The translations under genes were made by a program, and so were the position numbers. A DNA stretch of 64,000 bases from Pyrocephalus nanus (taxonomy: Eukaryota; Chordata; Aves; Passeriformes; Tyrannidae): positions 17,872,001 to 17,936,000 of the forward strand of contig CM076270.1 in the NCBI GenBank assembly GCA_038380795.1. Direction: 5' to 3'. The notes below the pieces were generated by a model. That model was given only the letters and a program-made list of their open reading frames with translations. It searched no databases and was not told the DNA's origin. Shown here piece after piece: positions 51,185-62,300 of this stretch (the first letter of the stretch is position 1; each line of letters starts with the position of its first letter).

Positions 51185-51690
51185 CACGCCACAGCTCAAA
51201 GCTGTAATTAAGAAAAATATAAACTGGCTCGAGGAAGAAAAATATTAGTAATAATTGAAAATGCTTTGGCTGTTCCTTTTGTCCTGGTGATCTCATTAGT
51301 TTTCGTTACAGACACAGTTCTCACACTGGCTGACGTGGGGCGGGCTTTGTTTGTGCTCTCTAACCCACATCTTCCACAGTTAAATTTCATTGCTCAATAC
51401 AAAGGTCAAATTGAAGGCTTAATTAAATTGTATATGGGGAAACTATAAACTTATTTTGGAAGGGAGCACAAAAACATCTGAAGCCATCCCAGCTCCTCTC
51501 CCCCAGACACTCCTTAATTTCTCGAGAAGAAAAGGAGCATGTGTTGTTGGCGCTCTTTTCCCTGAGGGGAAACTGCACCTTCTCTTGCTTGAAAATTTAC
51601 ATGTTACAAATATCCAGCCTTTTCATGAACTGCTAATTGTACTTGCAATTGACATTTGTAATGAGGATTTTAATTTAGCTCTGCAGCTCT
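51185..51690. other. Candidate conserved non-coding segment
   Basis: Non-repetitive, with TTAATTAA at 51419-51426, a GC-box-like GGGGCGGGC near 51337, and a 78-codon plus frame at 51456-51692 lacking any known domain. Could be an enhancer or nothing; only alignment would tell. Confidence 0.2.
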
Positions 51691-53519
51691 AAACAGACAA
51701 AGTTCTATTTTGTAAAAGGCCTGGATATGATGTTATAGTAGCAGCAGTGTCAGTTCAACTTACAGCAAGGATGTGCACTTCATCTGCTTAACTTGAAACA
51801 GGACTTCTACCACAAAAATAAATACTATTACCCATCTGCTTCAAGTTGGGCACACGTCTCTCAGCTCTCATGCCTAGAACTGAAAAGCAGTACTGAAAAC
51901 CTCCCAGGTATTATCCAAGAAGCATGTACAGTTTCTTCATGCCACAGGAAGATGTGATAAAGCTCAAGAGTAAGGTCAGGTCTGAGTAGGCTACAACCTG
52001 TGCACTGGCAGCACCAATCCCCAGGGAAGTTTAGGCTTCCATGTGCCAGGCTAGCTGCCCAAACTGGGTGTTTATGCAACACTGAGATTCTCAGAGCTCC
52101 TCCCATTCAGCTGCTGCCCAGCCCTAGGGGCATAACGATTCCCTAGATCCTTCAGCTTCCATCTCCAAAAGCCCTACAACGTGACTGTTTCTGCAGCTCA
52201 CTGCATACACAAGCCCTGGGGTGTGCTGGAGGTGGAAGATGGCCTGCAGGTCTGCTCTTCTTGGCCAGACCATGCCAGCACAGGCTTGTGGGATCACACC
52301 AAACAGTAAGGGAGCAGAGAGGCATCTGCCAGCTGGGGCAGCAGTTAAATTGTGCACCAGTGAGAGATGACATCTAGGCTCAGATCTTTCCTGCAGGTGA
52401 TTTTGAAGGGGTGCTTGAACCCAGGTCTCTTGTGCCCTATCCATCAGAAAAGGTACACAGGGACAGGTATCTCTCAGCTCTGCTCTAACTACCTGGGTTT
52501 ACCCTGGCAGCAAACTGGCCCAAAATACACCAGAAATAATGACTCAAATTAAGTAACAGGGTGCCAGGTGAAAGGGAAGAGACAACAGAAACTGCTCTGT
52601 GCCACGGCATGAAGTCTCTTTATGCCTCCCCAAGGAGATGGCAGCAAGGGGCAGGAAGATGGACTGCTCACTGCTTAGGGAGTCACCCTCTCACATTTTA
52701 GCATAAGCAGATGTCGTATCTGTAAGGAGTGAGAAGGAGAAAATCAACCCCAGCAGAGCTGCCCTCCCACCTTTGAGCTGTTTCTCAGGGCAGAGCCCTT
52801 GCAGCTCAGCTGCCTCTGAAGGAAGGCAGGGGGCATTCAACACATGCACTGTGGGCAGCTCCAGCAAATCCCTGAGCGGAATAACCACAACCACAGCATC
52901 AACCTCCAGCATGGCAGGCACAGAAAAATAATCACAAGGATCTCTGAAAGATGTCTGAAATGTTCTTTTCACCCTGCAAAAATGCTGCTCTCATCCTTCC
53001 TCATTCTTTAAAAGCCAGTCAGATTCTTCCAGTTATTCCCATTGCTCCCTAAGAATCTTATGCTGGAAGATTAAGTCACCAGATTTCAGTGGCAACAGTG
53101 AGCATTTAAAACATTCCCTGTATTTCTGTTATATCTTGAGCAGAGACAGAACCTTATACTAAATATTTCGGAAAGAGGTTCTAAGAGCATAGAATAATAA
53201 CTCTAATAGTTATTGAAGAAACATTGAAATCACTTAAATTTACACATCACCTAATTTCCTTTAACCTAGATGACAAAAAAGGGATTAGTTATAATGCTAA
53301 AGAATAGTTCTAGTCCTTAGATCAATCAGTAGGAAACATTTGTTTGTTGAATCTTTCAGTATTTCAGTTTAGTCAGAACTGAAATCAAAAGGATCTATGG
53401 CAAGATATTATCCTGGATTAATCATTTAGAGTAGCAGGGAAAACATCACAGCATTAGGTTGCTTCAGCTCTGGTAGGGGAAGTTTAAATTAGTCTTTTCT
53501 GCTGCTCTAGTTTGGCAAC
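51691..53519. other. Unannotated DNA
   Basis: Open frames of up to 106 codons (52444-52124, minus) show no family resemblance. No transposon ends recognised. Confidence 0.5.
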
Positions 53520-53960
53520 TCTTCAGCACATCCGCTATCTCCCACTGCTGGTTTATCCGGCCGGCCAGAACCCAGCTCTATCACAGCTGACAGCTATTGA
53601 CAGAGAGGATGATTAGAGCCATCACTCTGCCCAGTATCTGCAGCAAGAGGAACATGTCTCATGTGAAAATACCAAACAGCTTAAAAGCATTATCTTATTA
53701 GTAGCATGCAGTGAAACTGATGAACCCTTATCACATTCAGCAGGATGACGAATACCAAATCAACACAAATGGAAAGGAGACGTACAACCAGAGGTAAAAA
53801 AAACAAATAAACTTTTCTAATAAAATGTCTTACAAAACGAAGCACCAGCCATTAGCATATGCATGAGGCTACATCCCATCAGCATTCAGGCTGTGGAGCA
53901 AATTAAAGGAAGGAAATTCCTGTTTGGAGCTGGCAATGATTCCATTCCCCAGTTCTGTTT
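53520..53960. other. Candidate conserved non-coding segment
   Basis: Non-repetitive DNA with GCCGGCC at 53560, GATGATTAGAG near 53608 and ATTAGCATATGCAT at 53851-53864 (POU/homeodomain-like). No coding frame. Confidence 0.2.
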
Positions 53961-54689
53961 TGGGAGGGTATGAACTGCTCCCATCAGTTTTCATGCAGTT
54001 ACCTACAGGAAAAGCACCAGAGCAGATTTAGTTAAGTCTACTAACATTATAGACTGAGGGCTGCAAATGTTCCCCCTTTCACAGGGTAACTCGACATCGG
54101 CCAGCGTTCTCCCACTTAGCCATGAGGAAAACTTCTGCCATTCGCCACACATGAGATAAAACCCACTTGAGGTATTAACTTCATCATGAGAATGCTAAAA
54201 GCACCATTTGGGAGTGATGAACCCTGCACTAGAACTCAAAGGTCTGCAGCTTTTAACTGGTTTCTCTCTGAAGCACTGATGTGCCAAGCTTGACTGCCCA
54301 GGTGACACCAGTGACAAAGCCCAAGGCCCTTCCACAGACACCTGCAGCGCAGATCCAACAGAGGTTGCTGAGGGGCTGAGTGGTGGTAAGAAATGTATTT
54401 GTTTTTAAGGAGGAGAAAGCTGGAGAGCATGAAAGCAGCGGTGTTGAAAGTGAGTGGAGAGCAATGGGGGATTCCAGATCAGGGAACTGAATGGACTTGA
54501 ATGACCATGAAGGACCATCTCTGCTGTTCCTTCATGCAACTGGAATGAACGTACACAGAGCACTTCTTAGGTGACTGAGCACACAGCTTGATTTCCATGT
54601 GTTTACAGCCAGCCAAAGAAGCTTTGACAGGCATCCAGTCTGCTCTGTGATTTATCAGTTATTGCCATTTCTTTCTGTCACAAGGGCTC
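53961..54689. other. Unannotated DNA with one small hairpin
   Basis: A perfect 9-base inverted repeat with a 13-base loop lies at 54506-54536 (CATGAAGGA / TCCTTCATG). Nothing else recognised. Confidence 0.5.
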
Positions 54690-55160
54690 CAATAATGGGA
54701 AAAAGCCCACTGGAAGTTCAGGAGAGCTGACACCATGTGCTGCGATGGATCTGTTGACACTGCTGCAGTCCATTATGCAAATATACATCAGTGGTCTTTG
54801 TAAAACATAAATTATGTAAATACCCATTTAGAGAGTCTTCAAAATGCAGATTACTTGCCTGATGTTTGGAGACAATTAAGACCTCAGATGTGAACCTGTG
54901 CTCAGGGACTGCCTGTGGATGTTCAGGCCTAGCAAACCTTACTTTGCACGCAGGTTCTACCCTGGCATGACAGACTTTTGCAGTACAAGTCAACTGTGTC
55001 ATAATCTACTTAAGCCACGTATCACTGACACCACAGGTTATAAGAGATGCTTCAATTTACTATTACAGCAGTGCTTCAAAAGATCCCATCTGGAATTCAG
55101 GTGTGCACTTGTTCATTTCGGATTATGATGGGGGTTTCTTTTTAATTAAGACTTTGCACA
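54690..55160. other. Candidate conserved non-coding segment with octamer motif
   Basis: Contains a perfect POU octamer ATGCAAAT at 54775-54782 and further AT-rich cores (TTAATTAAG near 55143). Non-repetitive; the open frames present (94 and 76 codons) are not convincing. Confidence 0.2.
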
Positions 55161-55376
55161 TCAATTAACCCCTGCCAAACATCCACATGTCTCCGTGAAG
55201 CCACGTGGCTCCTCCTTCTGTGGGGGTCCTGGTTCTCCATCCCTGCAATCCTGTTCCTGGGTGAAAGCTGAGTCAAAGCCAAAACATAACCAGCACAGAT
55301 AAACAGGACTTTGGGCTTGACACAGTAGGTATAGGCTGATTCCTGAGGGCTCCCACTCAGGAATTAGGTCAAGGAG

Positions 55377-55939
55377 TGTCGCGGTTTAATCCCAGTTGGC
55401 AACTAAGTACCACACAGCTACTGCAGCACTTCCCCCAGCCCTGCCTCTGTGGGGAGGAGAATCAGGGGAAAAAAAAGAAGTAAATCTCACAGCTGGAGAG
55501 AGGAACAGTTCAGTGATTGAAACAAAATAAAATGCACCAAGAATAACAGTTGTAATGAAAAGGAGAGAGGAGTAAACCCCAAGAAGAAGAAGTGATGCAC
55601 AACACACTTGCTCCATACCTGCTGGTCGATGCCCAGCCTGTCCCTGAGCAGTGACTGGCACCTCGTGGTAACTCCCCCCAGTTTATATACTGGGCTTGGG
55701 TTCTATGGGATGGAATATCCCTCTGGCCAGTTCAGGTGTTCCATCCATGTTCCCCCCCAGCTCCTTGTGCACTTCATCACTGGCAGAGCATGGGAAACTG
55801 AGAAGTCCTTGACTCAGGGTAAGCTCTGCTTAACAACAACAACAGTGTTATCAATGTTATTCTCATACTAAATTCAAACCACAGCACTGTACCAGCTATT
55901 AGGATGAAAATTAACTCTATCCCAGCTGAAAACAGGACA
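55377..55939 (-). mobile_element. Solo LTR of an endogenous retrovirus (ERVL-like)
   Basis: A 563-base unit that starts TGTCGCGGTTTAATCCC and ends ..AACAGGACA on the plus strand, so it has the TG..CA termini. Read on the minus strand it follows the common bird LTR beginning TGTCCTGTTTTCAGCTGGG and AGAGTTAATTTTC, with TATATAAAC at 55689-55681 as a promoter TATA. That gives the minus orientation. Flanking pentamers AGGAG (55372-55376) and AGCAG (55940-55944) differ by one base and fit a decayed 5-base target duplication, as used by class III (ERVL) elements. No gag, pol or env sequence adjoins, so this is a solo LTR left by recombination. The class is from memory. Confidence 0.88.
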
Positions 55940-57100
55940 AGCAGGTAGATTACTTCTTTATTCTTTTTTTCTTTTAGAGAATCTTGGATTGGTCTCAAAA
56001 GAATCTAGGCCAAGTAATATATCCTCTGCTGGAAAACATCATAGACTATCTACCTGGGTAAAGAATTTTGAGAAACTAGGTTTTCAGGAGTAGTAAACTC
56101 AACATCTGCTGGACTTCATTAAATTCTTATTTAACTTGAGTTGAGATGGGTAAAATTAACCTTTATACCTCAACAGTGTTCCTCCTGCTTGAAGCAGCTG
56201 AATCAAAGCAGTTTACCAAGGGCACCTTTCTACTTTGTAACTTCAAAGAACATTTATTTAGAGATAGCATGTGAGGATCACATAATTGGAGCCAGCTGAT
56301 GGAGAAAGTGCTGCATACTGAGCTAGCCAGGGAAAAATACCTAATTTAAGGATAGATTAGAGATCTGAAGCAAAGTTCATGAAGAGTGGTGTGTTACAAA
56401 GCAGAGGTAACAGCTGCCCAGGCTGGCAGAGATTGTGCACAGTGAATGGAAGAGTCTTTCTAATCACTGCTGGGGAGTAGTATTCTCTGAGCCATGAACC
56501 ATAAAAACCCAAGGAGCTCAGAAGACAATTTGCAGCCATTCAGTTTTCTTTACTGGCCTGTGTAGGCTCTTTAGGACATGGACAGTAATTTTGGTGAACC
56601 TACAGTAGCCAAGGTCATGATTTTGACAGGGGCATTCATGCAGTACTGTCAAATCAATAATGGGAAGATATAAACTTCGATAATTAGAGGACAGCAAAGA
56701 ACAACAGTGGACATTTTTTATTCAATTAAACTCCAACATTTGCTAGTATCTAGAACAGTTACTAAGCTACCAGCCACTTATAAGGTTGCAATCGAACCTT
56801 AAACTAAAAACCCCACAGATTTATAGCCCTCTAGTTACAAATTTAGATTACAACTATTCAAAGTAATTAGAAGAAATAGAACTAATCATTTCACTCAATC
56901 TTTTCCACCTGACATGTGCTGGGATATGCACTAAACAGCATCCCACTCTCACTGACCTGGAGTACTCAAGCAATATAGGCTACTGACACCTCCAAAGCTG
57001 AAAGCAAGTCAAGGCAGGCTGTTGTAACAGGAAACAGCCACTCCTGTGATATGTCACCCAGCCACAAGAACCACTAAGTTCTGACATGGCAGAGAGATTG

Positions 57101-57122
57101 TGAGATGAGACTGAGATGAGAC
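57101..57122 (+). repeat. 11-base tandem duplication
   Basis: TGAGATGAGAC occurs twice in direct succession at 57101-57111 and 57112-57122. Confidence 0.9.
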
Positions 57123-57760
57123 TCAGAGCATTTATTTTCTAGCTATGGCTTGAGAGAAAAGGCAGGAGAAGATACAATCTCATATCTGTTTTCCTGAAAC
57201 AAATTGTAGTACCTCACTGAATATCAAAAGGCAGTTTAGTTCTGCCACTGATAATAGATGAAAAAAAAATTCCTGTGGAGTGACAGTGGTCACATAAGTC
57301 TATTCAACTCTAACGGAACTCTAAAAACATAGTTTTCCTGTAAAATACCAATTCTTGTTTGTGTAAGGATTATTGTAGTATTGTCCTTTAAGATAAAAAA
57401 AATTCCTTGTACGCGGGTTGATGCACAATCTCTTACCTCATCCCACATTTCCACCAGTTTCTGTTAAAAAACTAGAAGCAAACTGCTTGACTTATGACTT
57501 ACAGTGAGGTGAGTTTGAAACTGAACTGGCAGAAACACCTGAGGTTTGATCTGGAATTTACCAGCACCAACCCGTTACACAGTGATACTTTTTGATGATG
57601 GGTTTTGCTTAAAACTGACATCTGTCAGAAAGAAATAATTTTACCAAACCATCTCCAACTAGTGTGGCAGAGCATGGGCAGGCAGGAGATGATGTGGCCA
57701 CACACAGCTCAGCCAGGTGTCCTCTCTTTAGCCTGACAGGAAAAGGAGAGGCACAGGATG

Positions 57761-57797
57761 GTGGGATGGGGCACATGGTGGGATGGGGCACATGGTG
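57761..57797 (+). repeat. 17-base minisatellite, just over two copies
   Basis: GTGGGATGGGGCACATG at 57761-57777 is repeated exactly at 57778-57794, with the start of a third copy (GTG). It is a G-rich minisatellite that is likely to vary in length. Confidence 0.9.
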
Positions 57798-58620
57798 ACA
57801 GCCAAGAGAACAAAACCTCCTCTTGCACTGAAAGGGGCAGGGATGTGAAGGGCCAAAATAAGAGCTCATCATCAGTGAAAGTGAAACAAGATAAAACATG
57901 TATCCACTGATAAATGATGTAGGGTGACAGAGGACACTGCAAAGACTGAGGTATTAAACGCCTTCTCTGCCTTGGCTTGGCTAACAAGACGACTGCTCAG
58001 GCTCCTGTGGCTGAGTTTGGGGAGTGAAGATTGCCATGAAGTTCAGGGCTTTGTGTTGGCACTGAGATGAGGGCCACTATCAGGGCTACACAGGCAGCTG
58101 CCTATGGGAAGCTGTGAAAACTCTTTCAGTAAAGGTATTAAAAACCAGACTAAGCCCACTGGAATGGTTTTGGCAGAGCTGACTCAGGCTTGGTACACTA
58201 ATCCACACTAGAGAAGCTTCTTCATCATTGTTTCCAATCTTCTGATGATCTACCCATTTTGATGACTCTACTCCATGTGAAAAGCAAACGAAAATGAAGT
58301 ATTCAATGAGTTTGTGACTCAATTTGTAACTATCTATAAAAACCGAGAGTGAACATCTTGTAAAAGGAATATACACTGGCAGCTATCGCTGATGAAGTGC
58401 TATCAATAGGCATTAAAGCTGCAAATGGCAAGGTGTTGGCAAAGTGAGAGGAATCGCTGCAGAAAGTAAAAAGCCAATCTGTACGATGAACAGAGTGTAC
58501 ATAAAGTACAGCAAATTACCAGACACACAGACATGAGAGTACAGAGGCATGGGAGCTGATTAAGAAGTCCTTGTGAAGAAATCTTGAAGGCTGGCCAGTT
58601 CCTCCTAATTCCCTGGCACC

Positions 58621-58920
58621 CATTCCAGCCGCTCAGCTCGTGAAAAGAGCACTGTCTGTCATGTGAGCGTACACGTAGTCAAGTATTACAGGGAGATGAT
58701 GGATGTGCAATGCCGTGGCAAACGGCTGCTTGGAACTGCCATCCCCCCTGCAGAACAATCCTGCTTTTCAAAGCCTCGGTACTCTTGGATAAAGGCCAGC
58801 GAGGGACACTTGAAAGGCCCAGCTCCCAAATTCCTTGGTGAGGAATAAGCCGGGCGCGTGGCTGGATGTACCGCGCGTCACTGGCACCTCGAGTGGGTGA
58901 CATCTGCAGGCTCTGCTGCC
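58621..58920. promoter_or_regulatory. Small CpG-rich patch
   Basis: In 300 bases I count about 56% G+C and about 15 CpG, an observed/expected ratio near 0.65. The rest of the window is CpG-poor. The densest part is 58850-58892 (GGGCGCG, ACCGCGCG). This meets the classical minimum for a CpG island but is short. It could mark a promoter, an enhancer or a constrained element. A 61-codon plus-strand frame inside (58663-58848) has no recognisable domain. Confidence 0.45.
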
Positions 58921-59168
58921 GAGCTTTTATTTGCTGAATGCCTTACCCTGTGCATCTGTAACCTGAGAGGGAGGTGATAGCCATAAGACCTCAGAAGCCC
59001 AAGAGTTACTGATTTTCCTTAAAGCCAGGAGCCTGATGTTTTATTTATTTTTCGCTTCCTAAGTTTTCTCCAGACATTTCTTTTTCCGATTTCTTTCTAA
59101 TTTAATGCAATGAAGCCTTGCTCTCTAACCTGCTAAGTAGAGAAAAAATAAATTGGTTTCTGGACAAG
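58921..59168. other. Unannotated AT-rich DNA
   Basis: Nothing recognised between the CpG patch and the CR1 pair. Confidence 0.5.
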
Positions 59169-59268
59169 AGTCATCGAATTGTTTAGGATGGAAAAGACCT
59201 TTAACATCATGAAGTCCAACTGCTAACCCAGCACTTCCAAGTCTACCACTAAACCATGTCCCTAAGCT
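59169..59268 (-). mobile_element. CR1 LINE 3' end, left half of a head-to-head pair
   Basis: Reverse-complement CR1: 'agtcatcgaattgtttagga' at the 3' end, then 'ggaaaagacctttaacatca', 'tgaagtccaactgctaaccc', 'aaaccatgtccctaag'. It breaks off at about 59268, where sequence of the opposite orientation begins. About 100 bases. Confidence 0.88.
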
Positions 59269-59344
59269 CCGGGACAGGAGCTTGGACTAGATGACCTTTA
59301 AAAGGGTCCCTTCCAACACTAGGTATTCTACAATTCTATGAAAA
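59269..59344 (+). mobile_element. CR1 LINE 3' end, right half of a head-to-head pair
   Basis: Plus-strand CR1 terminus: 'cttggactagatgaccttta', 'gggtcccttccaacactagg', and the ATTCTA / AATTCTATGAAAA end typical of CR1. Its 5' truncation abuts the 5' truncation of the neighbouring minus-strand CR1, so two 3' ends point outward. Confidence 0.9.
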
Positions 59345-62300
59345 TAGGAATCATTTGAGGTTTGTTTCCAATATTGTGAATAAAGGCTTGTGCCAGGGAA
59401 AAATGAATTGTAACTGGACTGAATTTGTTATATCAAAGTTCAACTTGGCTCAAAGGGACTGATTAGGCTTAGGGTTTGTATTGGAAGACTATTCTCTGCT
59501 TTACCTCCTATCCAGGAAAACTTCAAGACAGCAGAATTAGAAACACGACTAAAAGTCTGATTCACATGCCCATTTGAAAATTACCAGTGCTTTAATTCTT
59601 CCCTTTCATGAGACAGTCTGCTTTAAGTGAAACCTGAGTAGGCAGAGGTAGCCTGGTAAAAAATTCATTATCGCCCTTCTGCTGACCTATTGAAAAGGAA
59701 AGACCCTCCCCAAATTACAAACATGACTGCTTTCATTAAGGATTCTGGGTGCTGCAGCAATGAAAATAACAAAGCATGCATGAGATTTTGGTTGCTGAGC
59801 TTTCAACTGACTTCATGGCTCTCGAGTGAAAATAATAGGAAATAGGCAATTGCAAACATCAGCTTTTCCAAGGGTGTGCATAAGTAATTTCTCTTGTTTT
59901 CAGGCAAACCAAGTTCTGCAGTTCCCACTAAAATCAAGACCTTGAAATGCATCTCCAAGAAAATCCAACTGCAGCGCTGTAACAGGACCAGGGAGCACAG
60001 GTTATCAGTTCTTGCTCCCATTCCTCACCAAAGCAATGGAGCAGCTACACCACACCTAAGTAGTCTCCTCTGCATTTCCTAACAGGGTACTCCACAGAGT
60101 GTCAGCATTCAGCCACAGACATGGGTGGCAGCAGTTCTGCTTGTGTGTGGAGACTGTGAAACAGTGCGGGGATGGCACCAGGATGGGAGGAAAAGGTACA
60201 GCTGCTTTCTGCCCATTCCCAGTATGACCTGTATTTTGGGCTAAACCAGCATGGTATATTTTTCTTTTATAAACTGCCTGACTCTTGACAATGAAAGCAC
60301 ACTGCATATGGAGCTTGGGGGCCCTCTTCCACTTCTTTGCACCCCACTGCAGTTACATCTGCCAAGCTGATGTGAAGCCCTGCTCACCCCTGTGTGTACA
60401 GCAGAACTGGGTCTGCTCTTGCACAGCTCTTGAATGACTACCTTAAGGTCAAGGCACTGGTGAAGCAGCTCTGCATAAGTCTGCCCCCACTTCCAACCAT
60501 TAAAAGCTTCTCTTTGGTGTGGACAGCAAGGTTCAGAGAGAAAACACCCCCTGAGCACTGTGTAATGCCCCCAGCTCAGCACCCTGATGCTCTGCAGCGC
60601 CAGCACAACAACAGACCCCCACAGGAGCAGGGAGACAGAAAGCCAGCAGGTACACAAATATTTACAGGTATAAACCACTTCTGACTCAGGTGGTTTTGTG
60701 CCCTTATACAGCCTTTAACCCCACAGAATTAACCCCCTGTTTTCTCAATAGCTCTGAAGCTGTGCTGGTAGCGTATTACATGACTTCTGAAAGAGCTGCC
60801 TGTAAAATGTGACAGACAAATGAATGCACCAAAACCCAAACAAACCCCAGCCTCACTCCCAGAAACATCATATCCTTTACCTCCTGGAATTCTTTAGTGG
60901 TTAAAGTCAGTTGAATTTCCACTGTTTAGGTAAAATTTATGATATAGCAGCCAAATAATTTATATTCTTATTTGGAATGAGCTTTATAAATTCTGTTTTA
61001 CTACAGATGCCAGCCTCTATACTATGTTCTATCATTTGCCAGTGAAAGCTTTTCTTTAGAGTTAAGACATTCAGATGAATCACGTTTTCTTTGCATCTTT
61101 TTTAAATGAAAGGTTTCCTTGTCTCTGTAATTCCCACTCCCCATCCTCCAGTTTCTGTTCCTCTCACTGTACAGAGACAGACTGTGATATTTATTCCCTT
61201 ACTTAACAATGAATAGTACAACATATCAGTGAAAGCCTTTCTGAAATCAATGAGACTTTTTATGGAGTGTGGTACTACTCATTGTGAGCAGGAGTGTTTC
61301 AGTTCAGCCTGAAGAAAGATCCAAGATGACATAAGCTGAAATGAATACAGTTACTCAGCCCTACAAAACACGTGTTAAAGAGACCTGGGCAAAGGGAAAA
61401 CCATTTCAGTAGCTGCCAAGTGTTTTGACCCCCTAAAGCAGGTAACAAGGGACCCTGGCAGTTCTTAAAGCATTACTGTCTTAACACTAATTCCAGAAAA
61501 AAAAAATCAATGGAAGGAGTAACTTTTTTAATTCCTAAAAGTCTTGTGTTCCATAGTCTTAATAGATACTACAAACAAATAAATCTGGCAGCACTCCTAG
61601 GTAGTATCCTTCCCATTTTTAAGATGAGATAAAGACATGAAGCAACCAAAGTGATGCAGGTGGTGGTCACAGGAGAACCCTGAAATTGTCCTCAGTCAGC
61701 ACAACACTTCCATCCTTCAGTCCAGAAACTGATTCAGCCAGATGTCATTTCACTCCAAGCCTGGGCATTTACTAAAAGGTAACTTGCTGTATCTCCAAAT
61801 AAAAAAAAAATCAAACTGCAGGTAATTATAAGCTGGCTTTCAAGCATGTAGCTCATGATTCTTAGCCCACGATATCTGATGAGGGATTGTCCTTGTTCTG
61901 TTTGTACGGCCTGATCTAACACTGGGGCTCCTGGAATAGTGAAAATCAGGAATATCTGGAACAGGAAAAAATAAACAGTAATGTGCTGACAGAAGTACAC
62001 AACAGCTTCTGCTTGTGAGGTGCAGTAAAGTACAAGTTGGAAGCATCAAATGCAGTGTTACAGTGGAGAAAGCTGTCAGCAAACACACATGGAACAGTGA
62101 AAGATGAAATAGCCTTCCCCAAATTATGCAGTCTCCCAGAAGTTTCACACGGGATGTGATACAGGTTACAGTGAAGGACTGATAAGGTGAGGGGGGTGTG
62201 TCTGTGTTTTCCTACAGTGGAAACAAACAGCACCAGGTTTCTGAAGCACAATTTGACAGACATGCTACAAACATCTATTTAATTCAGACATTCTCAGTCC

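Larger units (their letters stand above)
55945..58620. other. Unannotated DNA with two small tandem repeats
   Basis: Apart from the tandem repeats at 57101-57122 and 57761-57797 there are only short open frames (96 codons at most). No transposon ends recognised. Confidence 0.5.

Noticed and set aside
55386..55998. Open frames of 73-91 codons inside the LTR
   Set aside because: Solo LTR sequence; no viral gene region is present.
60241..60678. 145-codon minus-strand open frame and the overlapping 96-codon plus frame
   Set aside because: No domain, no splice context that favours either strand, and length within chance expectation.
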